Shown here: positions 19,166 to 27,363 of the stretch, one piece after another
How positions within the stretch are numbered: position 1 is the first letter of the stretch
Layout of the letters: each line of letters begins with the position of its first letter
Assembly (NCBI GenBank): GCA_944326695.1
Contig: CALVEZ010000022.1
Coordinates: 1 to 60,279 of the forward strand
Length of the DNA: 60,279 bases
Origin: Candidatus Bilophila faecipullorum
GTDB taxonomy: Bacteria > Desulfobacterota > Desulfovibrionia > Desulfovibrionales > Desulfovibrionaceae
Direction of reading: 5' to 3'
Position numbers and translations under genes: made by a program
The notes under the pieces: model-generated
The model's input: only the letters and a program-made list of their open reading frames with translations
Told to the model about the DNA's origin: nothing
The model's database searches: none

Positions 19166-20521
19166 TTAGTATCTCAAGTCAAACAAGGGATCGTACTCTT
19201 CCGGCTCCGGGTCAGGCACTTGATGCCACCAATCCCGTAGCCACTCCCGTTGGCGGCCAGCCATCTTATCAACCCAATTTCGTTCATCCGGTGGCCCCAC
19301 AAAGACTTTCGGCACGCCCCACGGTTCCTTGGGTTTATCGGCTTTCTCCTTCCCATTGCCCTTGCCGCTCCCCGTTTTTACGTTAGGCTTCGTTTTGGGC
19401 GGTAAAATTCCCAGAGGGTCATCGCCCCCCAGCCCTGATGCTATCTCGCGGTATTCGGCTTCAGTGAGCGGTTTCGTCATATCAGGGACCAGCTTGCCAT
19501 TTTCGTCAGGAACGGTCTTGAACCACCGCTTGTAGGTTTTGTCATAGGTATAGCCAGCTCGTAACAGGGCGTCCGTCATTGCCGAGTTGCCCGGAGCATT
19601 GTTTCCTCCCTGCCGCCCGGCGATGGTGCGCCGCAACTGCGCATCCTTGGCCTGCACTTCGAGAGGTCTGTATCCTTGGCTGTACAAATCTTCGAGGCTT
19701 CCGTACATCCCGCCCATCTTTCCGCTGTCGTCGAGGACAAGATACGCAGGGGCTGCCGAGTAATCGTCATGACGGTTCTGCGGCACCACATGAATCGTAT
19801 GTCCGTTTTTGGTGAGCGTGATCTGACGGTTGGGATCGCCCAACGCCGCCGCATTGTCCGCAATCGTAGCAAGATTGTATCTTGCGGCTGCCGCGAGAAA
19901 GTCAGGATTGACGTACTGCATCTCCATGTTCGCGCCGCGCAATATCCGCTGTTCGCCAGCCAGCATACGGTTGATGCTGTCCATCACCTGCTGAGGAGTC
20001 ATGCGCGTACCAGTATCGATGAATTTCCCGGCTTTTGAAGAACGGAACTCCTCAATAAAATTACCGTCTTGACCACGGTTATACCTGTAAGGGAAGGGAA
20101 ACTTTGCCGAAAGCTCGCCGGTTATCTGCCCGAAGAGCTCCATGTCGTTTTTCTTGAAGGCTTCCTGCGCCGCAAAAGCCAGCGGGCGAAGAGTGTTACG
20201 ATAAAGATGATCGTTCGCCTCATCCTTGTTTTTCAGCATCAGAAGACGCGAAGATTCCGTCTTGAGCCGATCCTCCATAAACTTGCTCGTGGCCTGCGAC
20301 CCGTGCCGGGTAAACAGAATCGGATCATTCCCCAAAGCCGACAGGTCTCCCGTGCCTACCTTTCCGGCGATGTACTCATACGCCTTGTCCACGGCATCCC
20401 GCTCGTTCTTCTCGTACCGCGCTTCCCCGATCTGCTGGCCTGTCCGCATGGCATTGCCGAGAAAGTTCATCCCCACCATCGCGTTGCGCCACGGATCATC
20501 CGTACTGTAATTATTTGCCAT
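19166..20521 (-). CDS. probable internal virion protein
   Basis: 451 residues, hydrophilic and mostly helical (many Asn/Asp/Arg), with a charged proline-rich tail (DKPKEPWGVPK, PDPEPEEYDPLFD). I recognise no family. It is the last gene of the late operon before the giant gene, directly after two small Gly/Ala-rich proteins. In podoviruses that position holds the internal, ejected virion proteins, so it may be packaged with the giant protein, but this is inferred from order only. Confidence 0.65.
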   Translation of the reverse strand: MANNYSTDDPWRNAMVGMNFLGNAMRTGQQIGEARYEKNERDAVDKAYEYIAGKVGTGDLSALGNDPILFTRHGSQATSKFMEDRLKTESSRLLMLKNKDEANDHLYRNTLRPLAFAAQEAFKKNDMELFGQITGELSAKFPFPYRYNRGQDGNFIEEFRSSKAGKFIDTGTRMTPQQVMDSINRMLAGEQRILRGANMEMQYVNPDFLAAAARYNLATIADNAAALGDPNRQITLTKNGHTIHVVPQNRHDDYSAAPAYLVLDDSGKMGGMYGSLEDLYSQGYRPLEVQAKDAQLRRTIAGRQGGNNAPGNSAMTDALLRAGYTYDKTYKRWFKTVPDENGKLVPDMTKPLTEAEYREIASGLGGDDPLGILPPKTKPNVKTGSGKGNGKEKADKPKEPWGVPKVFVGPPDERNWVDKMAGRQREWLRDWWHQVPDPEPEEYDPLFDLRY

Positions 20522-20533
20522 ACCAGTTCGTTC

Positions 20534-21082
20534 CTATAGCAAGTAGCTTGTGAGGCCGGCCAGAGCTCCGGCCGCCAGAAGTCCCCACCCCACGGGCCCG
20601 GCGGCGGAAGCAGCGCCAGCCGCTTCGGGGGCGGTAGAAGCCAACGTGCCTCCGGCAACACCCTCCAATGCGGAGCCTGCCGACGCCATCGCCTCCGCCC
20701 CGCCCGCGATGGTTCCCATGTTGCCGAGATTCATGGACGCCACGCCCGCCGGAACAGCCGTAGAGCCTGCGGCGGTGGAAACAGGAGCAAGGGCGTTTGC
20801 AACCCCGTTGGCGGCTGTGGTTGCAGCCCCCGTTTTCGCCCCGCCACTGAGCGCGCCCTTCACCCCGCTCCACATGGCGTCGGTGGCCTCGCCTCCCGTG
20901 AACATGTCGGCCATGCCCAGACCGTAGCTGCCGCCCGCGATCATGCTGCCGAGCGCGCCGCCGAAGCTCTTCTTCGGTTCCTTCACTTCCTGCTTCTTCG
21001 TCATGCCCGCCGTGGTCGCGGAGGCGTTCTGCATCCCCTGCAACGCGGAATTCATCGGGCTCTGTACCTTGTAAAGCGCCAT
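20534..21082 (-). CDS. Gly/Ala-rich internal virion protein candidate
   Basis: 182 residues. After a basic segment (MTKKQEVKEPKKS) the protein is almost entirely Gly, Ala, Ser and Met with hydrophobic runs, ending GWGLLAAGALAGLTSYLL. Similar low-complexity, membrane-compatible proteins occur among ejected podovirus proteins that help form the DNA channel. It sits 12 bases before the next gene and six after the previous one, in the late operon. No conserved family was recognised. Confidence 0.6.
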   Translation of the reverse strand: MALYKVQSPMNSALQGMQNASATTAGMTKKQEVKEPKKSFGGALGSMIAGGSYGLGMADMFTGGEATDAMWSGVKGALSGGAKTGAATTAANGVANALAPVSTAAGSTAVPAGVASMNLGNMGTIAGGAEAMASAGSALEGVAGGTLASTAPEAAGAASAAGPVGWGLLAAGALAGLTSYLL

Positions 21083-21088
21083 TATCCA

Positions 21089-21823
21089 TTACCCTCCAAG
21101 GAAACTGAGTCCCTGAAAAATGGTGTTCGTAGGAGAACCGGAAAGTTTGTTCTGCGAGACGCTGGCGGCCTTCATGAGCCGGTCATAATTCTCCTGTTCC
21201 GCCCCCACGCGGGCCCCGGTCACGGCCTGCGCGGTCTGCGCGGCCTGCTGGGTAGCCAGGGCCGCCTGCGTGCCCTGATAGCGGCCCGAGTTCGGATTAA
21301 CGCCCATACGCGCGTTGGAACGCGCCGTGGCGTCGGCTACGTTCTTCCACGCGGAAGAAACGTCCGCCTTGGCCAGTCCCATGCGCTCGGCCACATCGAC
21401 GCCCTTTGCCGAGGCGCTCAAAAAGTTCTTCGTCGCCTCCGTCTGCTGCGGCAAAAGTTCGGCCTCGGCTTTCAGTTGCTGCTTGTACAGGCCGCTTTCC
21501 AGCGGCAGGAGATCGCGCGCGGCCTCAAGCTGGCCCCGGTATACGCTGTTCTCAAGCGGCAGGTTCTGAAGGTTGGTCTGCGCCTGCTGGATTTCATACG
21601 GCTTGAAGTACGTCTCCCACATCTTGTAGTAATCTTTCGCCCATGCCTGTTGCTCTTCGGCAATGGTCGCCATGCGGTCGTTGTACTCGTAGTCCACGGA
21701 GTTCACGCTCCCCCCGCCGCCCTTGCACTCCGCGACCTCGCCGTCGTAGCGGTAGCCCTCCTGCACCAGCGTCTTTCCCGTCACCATATCGATGACGACT
21801 TTCGTATAGATCATTCGGCCCAT
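21089..21823 (-). CDS. coiled-coil virion protein
   Basis: 244 residues from the ATG at 21823, which has GGAGGAAAGCCG in front; the longer frame upstream is a shadow of the preceding acetyltransferase-like gene. The core is a long amphipathic helix rich in Gln, Ala and Glu (QQAQTNLQNLPLENS, LEAARDLLPLESGLYKQQLK) with a C-terminus ending in FQGLSFLGG. It overlaps the upstream gene by 13 bases. A packaged or tail-associated protein is likely from the context; the family is unknown. Confidence 0.65.
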   Translation of the reverse strand: MGRMIYTKVVIDMVTGKTLVQEGYRYDGEVAECKGGGGSVNSVDYEYNDRMATIAEEQQAWAKDYYKMWETYFKPYEIQQAQTNLQNLPLENSVYRGQLEAARDLLPLESGLYKQQLKAEAELLPQQTEATKNFLSASAKGVDVAERMGLAKADVSSAWKNVADATARSNARMGVNPNSGRYQGTQAALATQQAAQTAQAVTGARVGAEQENYDRLMKAASVSQNKLSGSPTNTIFQGLSFLGG

Positions 21824-22353
21824 CGGCTTTCCTCCAGAGATTCCCTCGTGGTCGTCGTCAAAACGGCATCTTCCGTCTTCCCCGTAAACGCGTTGTAGGC
21901 GAAGTGGGGAAGCACGCATTGCTTCTTCGCGCCGCACCGCAGCGCCAGCCCCCAGGCGAGCGGGTTGCTCACCGGCGCGACCCCGATCAGCACGTCGAAG
22001 AGGTAGCCGTCCCCATCCCTGAGCCCGAGATAGTGCTCGAAAATACTCCTGCCGATGGCCACGGACATGTTCCGTCCCCAATAGCGACGGAACACGGCGT
22101 AATGCCCCCGCGCCGCGCGCCCCTCAAGCGTATTCAGCCAGCTCACCCCACAGGGTTGCCCGTCGTACAGCACGAGAAAGGGCAAGGAACCGGGCCGAAA
22201 CAGGTCCTTCTCGAAGTCTTCGGCGCAGCGCACGGTGCCGTCCATAAACACGCGCCGGGCGCTCCCTTCCCGTTCCAACAAGGCGTAGGCGCAGCGCATC
22301 AGCTTTCGCTCATCCTCGCTGCCCCTGAAATACACAAGCTCGACACGGCTCAT
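21811..22353 (-). CDS. GNAT-like acetyltransferase-fold phage protein
   Basis: 180 residues. The fold looks like GNAT (FLVLYDGQPCGVSWLNTLEG, then GHYAVFRRYWG, then FDVLIGVAPVSNPLAWGLAL), as in small GNAT proteins common in the tail region of podoviruses. The acetyl-CoA loop (Q/RxxGxG/A) is not convincing, so catalytic activity is uncertain. The start at 22353 overlaps the end of the tail-fibre gene by four bases (ATGA), indicating translational coupling. Confidence 0.65.
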   Translation of the reverse strand: MSRVELVYFRGSEDERKLMRCAYALLEREGSARRVFMDGTVRCAEDFEKDLFRPGSLPFLVLYDGQPCGVSWLNTLEGRAARGHYAVFRRYWGRNMSVAIGRSIFEHYLGLRDGDGYLFDVLIGVAPVSNPLAWGLALRCGAKKQCVLPHFAYNAFTGKTEDAVLTTTTRESLEESRWAE

Positions 22354-23267
22354 GTCGCGGCCTCCTCTCTTGCCCTGCCCATCGCCATCCATGAAAAATC
22401 CCCTGTGGCGGCAAAGCTCCACACCCCCGTCCCCGCGCCGTCGGCGTCCAGAGCCTCGGTGAAACGCTCCGGCCCGACGCGTAGCCCCTGTAATCCGGTT
22501 TCGGGGTCCGGCTCGGGAACGGCGCAGCTCCATCCCGTCAGAAACACGGCGGGCTGACCGTCCCACTTCCCCGGAATGACGACGTTTTCCCCGTCCTTCG
22601 CGTCCCCGGAAACCCACGTGGGCGGGCGCACGTCTTCCGCCAGCTTCTTCGCCGTGACGCTTGCGTCCCGGATGCTTTCCGTCTCGACCGCGCCGGGGGA
22701 AATCTTGTAGAACGTCACGGCCCAGTCCCCGAGCGCTTCCGCCGTCACAGCCCCTTTTCCGAGCTTGTCCGAGGTCACGGCCCCGTCCAGGAGGTTTGGG
22801 GTACCCACCGCGTCCTCGGCCAGCTTGTCCCGGGTGACGCACCGCATCGCCAGCGCCCCGGCGGTCACCGCGCCGTCGGCCAGTTTCCCTGCGGTCACGG
22901 CCTGTTCCGCCAGCGCATTGTTGCCCACCTCGCCGGGCGCAATCGTTCGGGAGGTGACAGCGTTGTCCGCCAGCTTTCCGCCTGCAACGGCCCGATCGGC
23001 AAGTTTGCGTTCGGTGACGGAACCGTCCCGAAATATCTGCGAGGCGATGGCTCCCATGTCCACGCTGCCGGAAGCCGTGGAAACCGTACCGCCCCCAAAG
23101 GCTACGGACGCCTCGGATGCCCGAACCGCGCGCGACTGGTCCGAACCGCGCACGAGGCCCGAAAGTCGGAGCAGTTCCGTCCGAATGGCCTGCAAATAGG
23201 TGGTGAGGTTCCGGTCCAGTCCACGCGGGACGGCCTGCAAGCCGCGATCAGGCGCCGCCATGTTCAA
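22350..23267 (-). CDS. tail-fibre protein with beta-helix-like repeats
   Basis: 305 residues. Residues 75-215 are about ten near-repeats of the form AVTxxKLADxAVT (for example TERKLADRAVAGGKLADNAV), a pattern seen in trimeric fibre or beta-solenoid proteins. The C-terminal part is a separate globular module (VVIPGKWDGQPAVFLTGWSC). The N-terminus may attach it to the tail. It overlaps its neighbours by four and 20 bases. It could contribute to host-surface binding. Confidence 0.7.
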   Translation of the reverse strand: MNMAAPDRGLQAVPRGLDRNLTTYLQAIRTELLRLSGLVRGSDQSRAVRASEASVAFGGGTVSTASGSVDMGAIASQIFRDGSVTERKLADRAVAGGKLADNAVTSRTIAPGEVGNNALAEQAVTAGKLADGAVTAGALAMRCVTRDKLAEDAVGTPNLLDGAVTSDKLGKGAVTAEALGDWAVTFYKISPGAVETESIRDASVTAKKLAEDVRPPTWVSGDAKDGENVVIPGKWDGQPAVFLTGWSCAVPEPDPETGLQGLRVGPERFTEALDADGAGTGVWSFAATGDFSWMAMGRAREEAAT

Positions 23268-25017
23268 TATCCTCCACGCTTGCCCCCATCCGGGCTTCGT
23301 AGACCGGAGCCGTCCCGGACAGCTCCAGCGCCCACAGCTTTTCGCCGCGCGTCGTCCGCAGCCGCACCGTCCGCGTATCGCGCACGCGCAATATCTGACG
23401 CGGCGTCTCGTCCGGTCCGAAAAGCCGGGCCGTCACCGGGTCGGTCCTGCTCTGCTCGCCTTCAATGCGCAGCGCGGACATGGCAGTGAGGACGGACGTA
23501 AAAAAGGGCTTCGACCGCCATGTATAGGGCAGAGGCTCCCCACCCTCGAACACACCAATGTCCGTCCCGAGCGCCAGATAGATGCAGTCGTCGTTGACAT
23601 GATGGTAGAGGGCATGGACAGCGGTCCCGGGCAAGTCCACGCGCACAATATCCCTGCGCCCGAGGTCAAGGATGAATCCTTGGTTCGTACCGCTGAAAAA
23701 ACCGATGTAGCGCCCGTCGAGCACGGAACCGACGAGTTTTTCCGGGCCGAGTTCCTGCCACTGTTCCCGGGTGAACACGCCGGAGGTGAGCAGACTCTGT
23801 TCAGCCGAGGTGAACAGCATCAGACCGTCCGGGCAGGCGTACACCACGCCGCCGGGCAGATGGCCGACGGAACGTGCGGACAGGCACGGCTGCTCAATGG
23901 GGAGATGGAGAAGCTGAAGGGATTCCGGAGCCGCGCCCTGCGCCAGATAAGGCCGCCCCGTGGTCAGGATCACGATGGTGCTGTCCACATGCCCGAGCGC
24001 GACAATACGATCCTCCACGGTCAGCCGATAGGACTCTGGAAAGGCATAGGGAATAAACAGCTCGGAAACCAGAAGTTCGTTGCCGCGAAAACAGGCGTAG
24101 ATGCCGTTGTCGGTCTTGATGAGCCCCTGCGCGTCGTCCGGTATTCTGTCCCAAAGCGTCGTCTGGAGCACATCCGTGGGAACGTCCTTGTCGTGCGCCG
24201 TATCCATATACTCCGCCTGCGAAACAGGAATCTCGACAACGAAACGGAATTCTCCCGTTTCATTCCCCGCAACCGTGCGGTAGATGCGGATATGCGTGAC
24301 ATTCAGTCCCGGCAGCGACGGCAGACGAAAACCGCCGACCACGACGCCGTCCCCCACCTTCACGTCGACGAGTTCGGAAGGCGGGGACGGGGCTGATTCC
24401 TGTTGATACACGCCGTTTTGCAGGCTCTGCACATAGGTGTAGCAGTACGACGAACTGCGGGAAATCTTCTCCGCTTCAGTTGAGGGAGGGATGCCATCAA
24501 TGCTGGAAAACACGATGGGAGCGACGGCGACGCCCTGTCCCTCGACAGGGGCAAGTTGACTGTCCTTTGTGGGCATGTCGCCCCCAGACCCGGCAATGAA
24601 CCCATGAACGGAGACGTCGCCGATGCCCGCTCCGGCTTTGACTGTGACGGTGGGGGCCGTCTCGGGGCGCGGAATGCCGAGACGGTACGTCTCGCCCCCG
24701 GCAAACCGCTGTGTTGGATACTCCCGGTCACCGGTGATCAACAGATGCCCGAGCGGGGCTTCCCCAATCACGTCGATGACCGCCGACTTTACAACGGACA
24801 CATCCTTATCCCATACCAGCCAGCCGTCGATGTCATGCTTGAAGATCGTCCGCGCCGACGCTGAAACCTCCGCAACCCGGCGGACGCCGCGCAGGGGGCG
24901 CAGGCTGCCGCGCCGCAGGTCGCAGTTGAGCGCAAACGCGGCCTGATGCGCTTCCAGCGTCCGCGGCTCGACATGGGGAACCTCACCCCCGAATCCGGGC
25001 ATCAGCACCGTCGGCAT
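23248..25017 (-). CDS. tail nozzle/stopper-like structural protein
   Basis: 589 residues, mainly beta. The N-terminus MPGFGGEVPHVEPRTLEAHQ leads into NCDLRRGSLRPLRG, a pattern repeatedly seen in podovirus tail proteins, followed by blade-like repeats (LVWDKDVSVV, YRLGIPRPETAPTVTV, GLIKTDNGIYACFRGNELLV, GGVVYACPDGLMLFTS). This suggests a beta-propeller such as the podovirus nozzle/tubular protein. Assignment to the nozzle is an inference from fold impression and size. It is followed within the operon by fibre genes. Confidence 0.6.
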   Translation of the reverse strand: MPTVLMPGFGGEVPHVEPRTLEAHQAAFALNCDLRRGSLRPLRGVRRVAEVSASARTIFKHDIDGWLVWDKDVSVVKSAVIDVIGEAPLGHLLITGDREYPTQRFAGGETYRLGIPRPETAPTVTVKAGAGIGDVSVHGFIAGSGGDMPTKDSQLAPVEGQGVAVAPIVFSSIDGIPPSTEAEKISRSSSYCYTYVQSLQNGVYQQESAPSPPSELVDVKVGDGVVVGGFRLPSLPGLNVTHIRIYRTVAGNETGEFRFVVEIPVSQAEYMDTAHDKDVPTDVLQTTLWDRIPDDAQGLIKTDNGIYACFRGNELLVSELFIPYAFPESYRLTVEDRIVALGHVDSTIVILTTGRPYLAQGAAPESLQLLHLPIEQPCLSARSVGHLPGGVVYACPDGLMLFTSAEQSLLTSGVFTREQWQELGPEKLVGSVLDGRYIGFFSGTNQGFILDLGRRDIVRVDLPGTAVHALYHHVNDDCIYLALGTDIGVFEGGEPLPYTWRSKPFFTSVLTAMSALRIEGEQSRTDPVTARLFGPDETPRQILRVRDTRTVRLRTTRGEKLWALELSGTAPVYEARMGASVEDIEHGGA

Positions 25018-25487
25018 CAGTTGTTCCCCCGGTCCTGACTGATGTGCCAGCCGCTTTTCCTCACGTGATAGTCTATCGCATTGTCTATCATGGTCCGCAC
25101 CCAGTCCACCAAAACGCTATTCAGAGCGCTGGTATTGTCCCTGATGAGCGCAGCGACGGCCTCGTCGATGACATCCGTAACATCTGCGGACCCGTTTCTG
25201 AGCGAAAGCGCCGCATTCACGTTCCGAGAACCGTCAAAACTCACCGAGCCCTGTACATCACCCGTGAAGGTGATCGCCATCGGAGAGGCCAGCCGATAGG
25301 CTTTCTCTGCCACCGCAGCCTTTTCAGCTTCGAGCGCGCCTCCGCCTCCGCTCGGGCCGCAAATAGGCTCCCATTCTCCAAAGACGCCCCCGGAGGTCGC
25401 CCGGGCGTAGACCTGCAAATTGGACGTATTGATCACAACCTGCATACTTTCGCCTGCGCTCGTGTTGAACTGGAGTCCGTAAAACAT
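25017..25487 (-). CDS. short tail-fibre protein
   Basis: 156 residues. The middle contains the fibre module AITFTGDVQGSVSFDGSRNV, which is typical of long phage fibres where it repeats; here it occurs once. The N-terminus resembles a receptor-binding or pyocin-knob end (VINTSNLQVYARATSGG). A helical C-terminus follows. The stop codon shares a base with the ATG of the downstream gene. Probably a fibre component or a reduced fibre. Confidence 0.6.
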   Translation of the reverse strand: MFYGLQFNTSAGESMQVVINTSNLQVYARATSGGVFGEWEPICGPSGGGGALEAEKAAVAEKAYRLASPMAITFTGDVQGSVSFDGSRNVNAALSLRNGSADVTDVIDEAVAALIRDNTSALNSVLVDWVRTMIDNAIDYHVRKSGWHISQDRGNN

Positions 25488-25541
25488 CGCCGCTCCTCAA
25501 AAGCGGCCCGGCCCACATCCTTGCCCTGGGCCGGGCCGGTG

Positions 25542-25784
25542 TTATGCCGAAGGCTTCCGCACCTCCGGCGGGCATTGCAGCCGCCTGCACTCCCCCTCGT
25601 AGGCGCGCAGGCAGTGTCCCGCCTTCCAGAAAGGCAACCCGTCGATGATCCGCCGGGGCCAGTCCCGCACCCCGTCCCGGCTCCACCGCCAGCAACGGGA
25701 TGAAAGCGTCTCGTCAGGCCAGCCGCCGAAAAGGGCATTAATGAACTGGTCAAGGGCGATGAGCACACCTTCGATGTAGGTCAT
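25542..25784 (-). CDS. small conserved phage protein of the tail region
   Basis: 80 residues from the ATG at 25784, whose ATGA overlaps the upstream stop. The sequence TYIEGVLIALDQFINALFGG followed by a Trp/Arg-rich part (CWRWSRDGVRDWPRRIID) recurs as a small protein next to tail-fibre or lysis genes in several phages. No function is known. Two Cys near the C-terminus (HCLRAYEGECRRLQCPPE) may bind metal or form a disulfide. Confidence 0.65.
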   Translation of the reverse strand: MTYIEGVLIALDQFINALFGGWPDETLSSRCWRWSRDGVRDWPRRIIDGLPFWKAGHCLRAYEGECRRLQCPPEVRKPSA

Positions 25785-26407
25785 ACGGGTGTCCTGCATA
25801 CAGGGTACAAGGTTTCCTCACGCCATACGGCTGTAGGCTCTCCTGAAAAACAGTAATCTACCCGAGATGATCCGTTCTTCGTGTATACATAGCCGTCGGA
25901 TGTGAGGCTATCCACTAATTGTGCACTATTCGAAGCGACCACAACGCTGTTCCAATAGACGCTTGTTGAGTAGAAATCCGTAGAGGCCATAGCTATTTGT
26001 TCGTGGTGATGACCAATACCGTATTCAGCTCCGGCACCTCGGCACTCGCTGTCATACGTCCCCTGACCTTTACACTCGACGCACGACTGCGTATTGCATT
26101 TCTGACTCGTAGCGGGCTTCGTCAGCCCATGCGCCGTACAAAAGCTGTCCGCCACGGTCTGCTTGTCCAGCGTCGCCGTCGTTGCGTCACGCCGTTGGCA
26201 CGTCACCGTGCGGGTCTGCGTCCCTCCGCCGCAGTCTGCTGAACAAGCCCCCCAGTTCCCTGTGACATAGGAATAGGTATAGAGCGGCTTCCACGTGCCC
26301 GAGACGTTGACGTAGAGGTTTTGGCAAGCCTTCCACGTACCATTCACATTGGCGTAGGCCTGCTTCGCGTATTTCCACGTTCCCGAGACATTGACTGCAC
26401 AAGACAT
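25781..26407 (-). CDS. fibre-tip protein with a thrombospondin type 1 repeat
   Basis: 208 residues. Residues 1-45 hold three copies of a VxVSGTWK-like motif (VNVSGTWKYAKQAY, VNGTWKACQNLY, VNVSGTWKPLYTY). Residues 51-109 match a thrombospondin type 1 repeat: GNWGACSADCGGGTQTRTVT with W52 and exactly six cysteines (C55, C59, C70, C90, C104, C109). The C-terminal 100 residues are unassigned, with further cysteines. In animals and protists this domain binds glycans and matrix; here it may be the adhesin end of a tail fibre. Overlaps the next gene by four bases. Confidence 0.75.
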   Translation of the reverse strand: MSCAVNVSGTWKYAKQAYANVNGTWKACQNLYVNVSGTWKPLYTYSYVTGNWGACSADCGGGTQTRTVTCQRRDATTATLDKQTVADSFCTAHGLTKPATSQKCNTQSCVECKGQGTYDSECRGAGAEYGIGHHHEQIAMASTDFYSTSVYWNSVVVASNSAQLVDSLTSDGYVYTKNGSSRVDYCFSGEPTAVWREETLYPVCRTPV

Positions 26408-26416
26408 GCGAGCTCC

Positions 26417-27355
26417 TTACTTTCCGAGGAAAGTTCCTTGCAGTTCCGCCACTTCTTTGGAAAGTGCATCAAGTTCTGCGTTGGACACGCAAGCCTCCGC
26501 ACGCTTCAGGTAGGTCCACTGCCCGGCGTTGACTTCGGCCATGCCCCGCAGGTAGGCGGCGTGGTTGGCGAGGATGTCGCGGCACAGGCTTTCCTTGTCC
26601 GGCTTGCCCTCGTCCGTGCGCGCGGCGAGAAAGGCGTCGATGTACGGCGTGGCGCGGGCCTCGTCGTTCAGAACCCCTGTGGCCTCGTCGACCTGCGCCG
26701 CCCATGTAAGCTGCTCGTATTGGGGAATGAACTTCCCCCACACCTTCCAGCGGCGAATCTCGAAACAGTTTCGGATTTCGAGCTGGACTTCATGCAAAAG
26801 TTTGGGGAAAGGACGCGGATCGACCCATTCGCCATTCTCCAGATCGTACACGTGCGCGGACGTAGGCCGTTTGGGGAAGGCGTCCCACTCCTCCCGGGAA
26901 AGAAAAAGGACGCACCTTTCGCAAAAGCCTTCCGGACGCTCCACAAGGCTCCCGTCATCCCGGATGATGGCCACGATCTCTTCCCAGCTTCCCTCATTGC
27001 GACGGGACACCGGATAGGGAGGCACGTCCAGCACCGTAAAACCGTACCCCTTGGCCTCCGCTTCCGATTTCAGAATGCGGCCCACGCAGATATTGTCCCG
27101 GTTCCACGCGTAGACGGGATAGTCCGCGGTTTCCGCGTAGCCCCGACAGTAGGCGGCGCATTCTTCCATCTCGGCTTCGGACAGGGGGATGGACTCTCCG
27201 TCTGCCCTTTTCACGCAATGGCCGCTCGGCGGCTCGAAATAAAGCGCGTCAAAGGCAAAGGAAAGTTCTGGCTTGAGATTGGTATCGAAGCGCAGATCAT
27301 CGTGAATGACCACCGTTTCGCCGTCGGCAAAGGTAAGAATAAGATAGTCGGTCAT
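26417..27355 (-). CDS. tail-fibre region protein, possible assembly factor
   Basis: 312 residues from the ATG at 27355 (AGGAGAACAT upstream). The N-terminal region is acidic; the C-terminal third (EIRNCFEIRRWKVWGKFIPQ, then QVDEATGVLNDEARATPYID and ANHAAYLRGM) resembles the helical end of proteins that accompany fibres. A partner or chaperone for the long fibre gene just upstream (nine-base gap) is likely; no catalytic motif is seen. Confidence 0.55.
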   Translation of the reverse strand: MTDYLILTFADGETVVIHDDLRFDTNLKPELSFAFDALYFEPPSGHCVKRADGESIPLSEAEMEECAAYCRGYAETADYPVYAWNRDNICVGRILKSEAEAKGYGFTVLDVPPYPVSRRNEGSWEEIVAIIRDDGSLVERPEGFCERCVLFLSREEWDAFPKRPTSAHVYDLENGEWVDPRPFPKLLHEVQLEIRNCFEIRRWKVWGKFIPQYEQLTWAAQVDEATGVLNDEARATPYIDAFLAARTDEGKPDKESLCRDILANHAAYLRGMAEVNAGQWTYLKRAEACVSNAELDALSKEVAELQGTFLGK

Positions 27356-27363
27356 ATGTTCTC

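Noticed and set aside
21811..22842. Long version of the GNAT-like gene
   Set aside because: Residues upstream of the ATG at 22353 are Arg/Gly-rich shadow of the overlapping fibre gene; the shorter start is coupled by ATGA.
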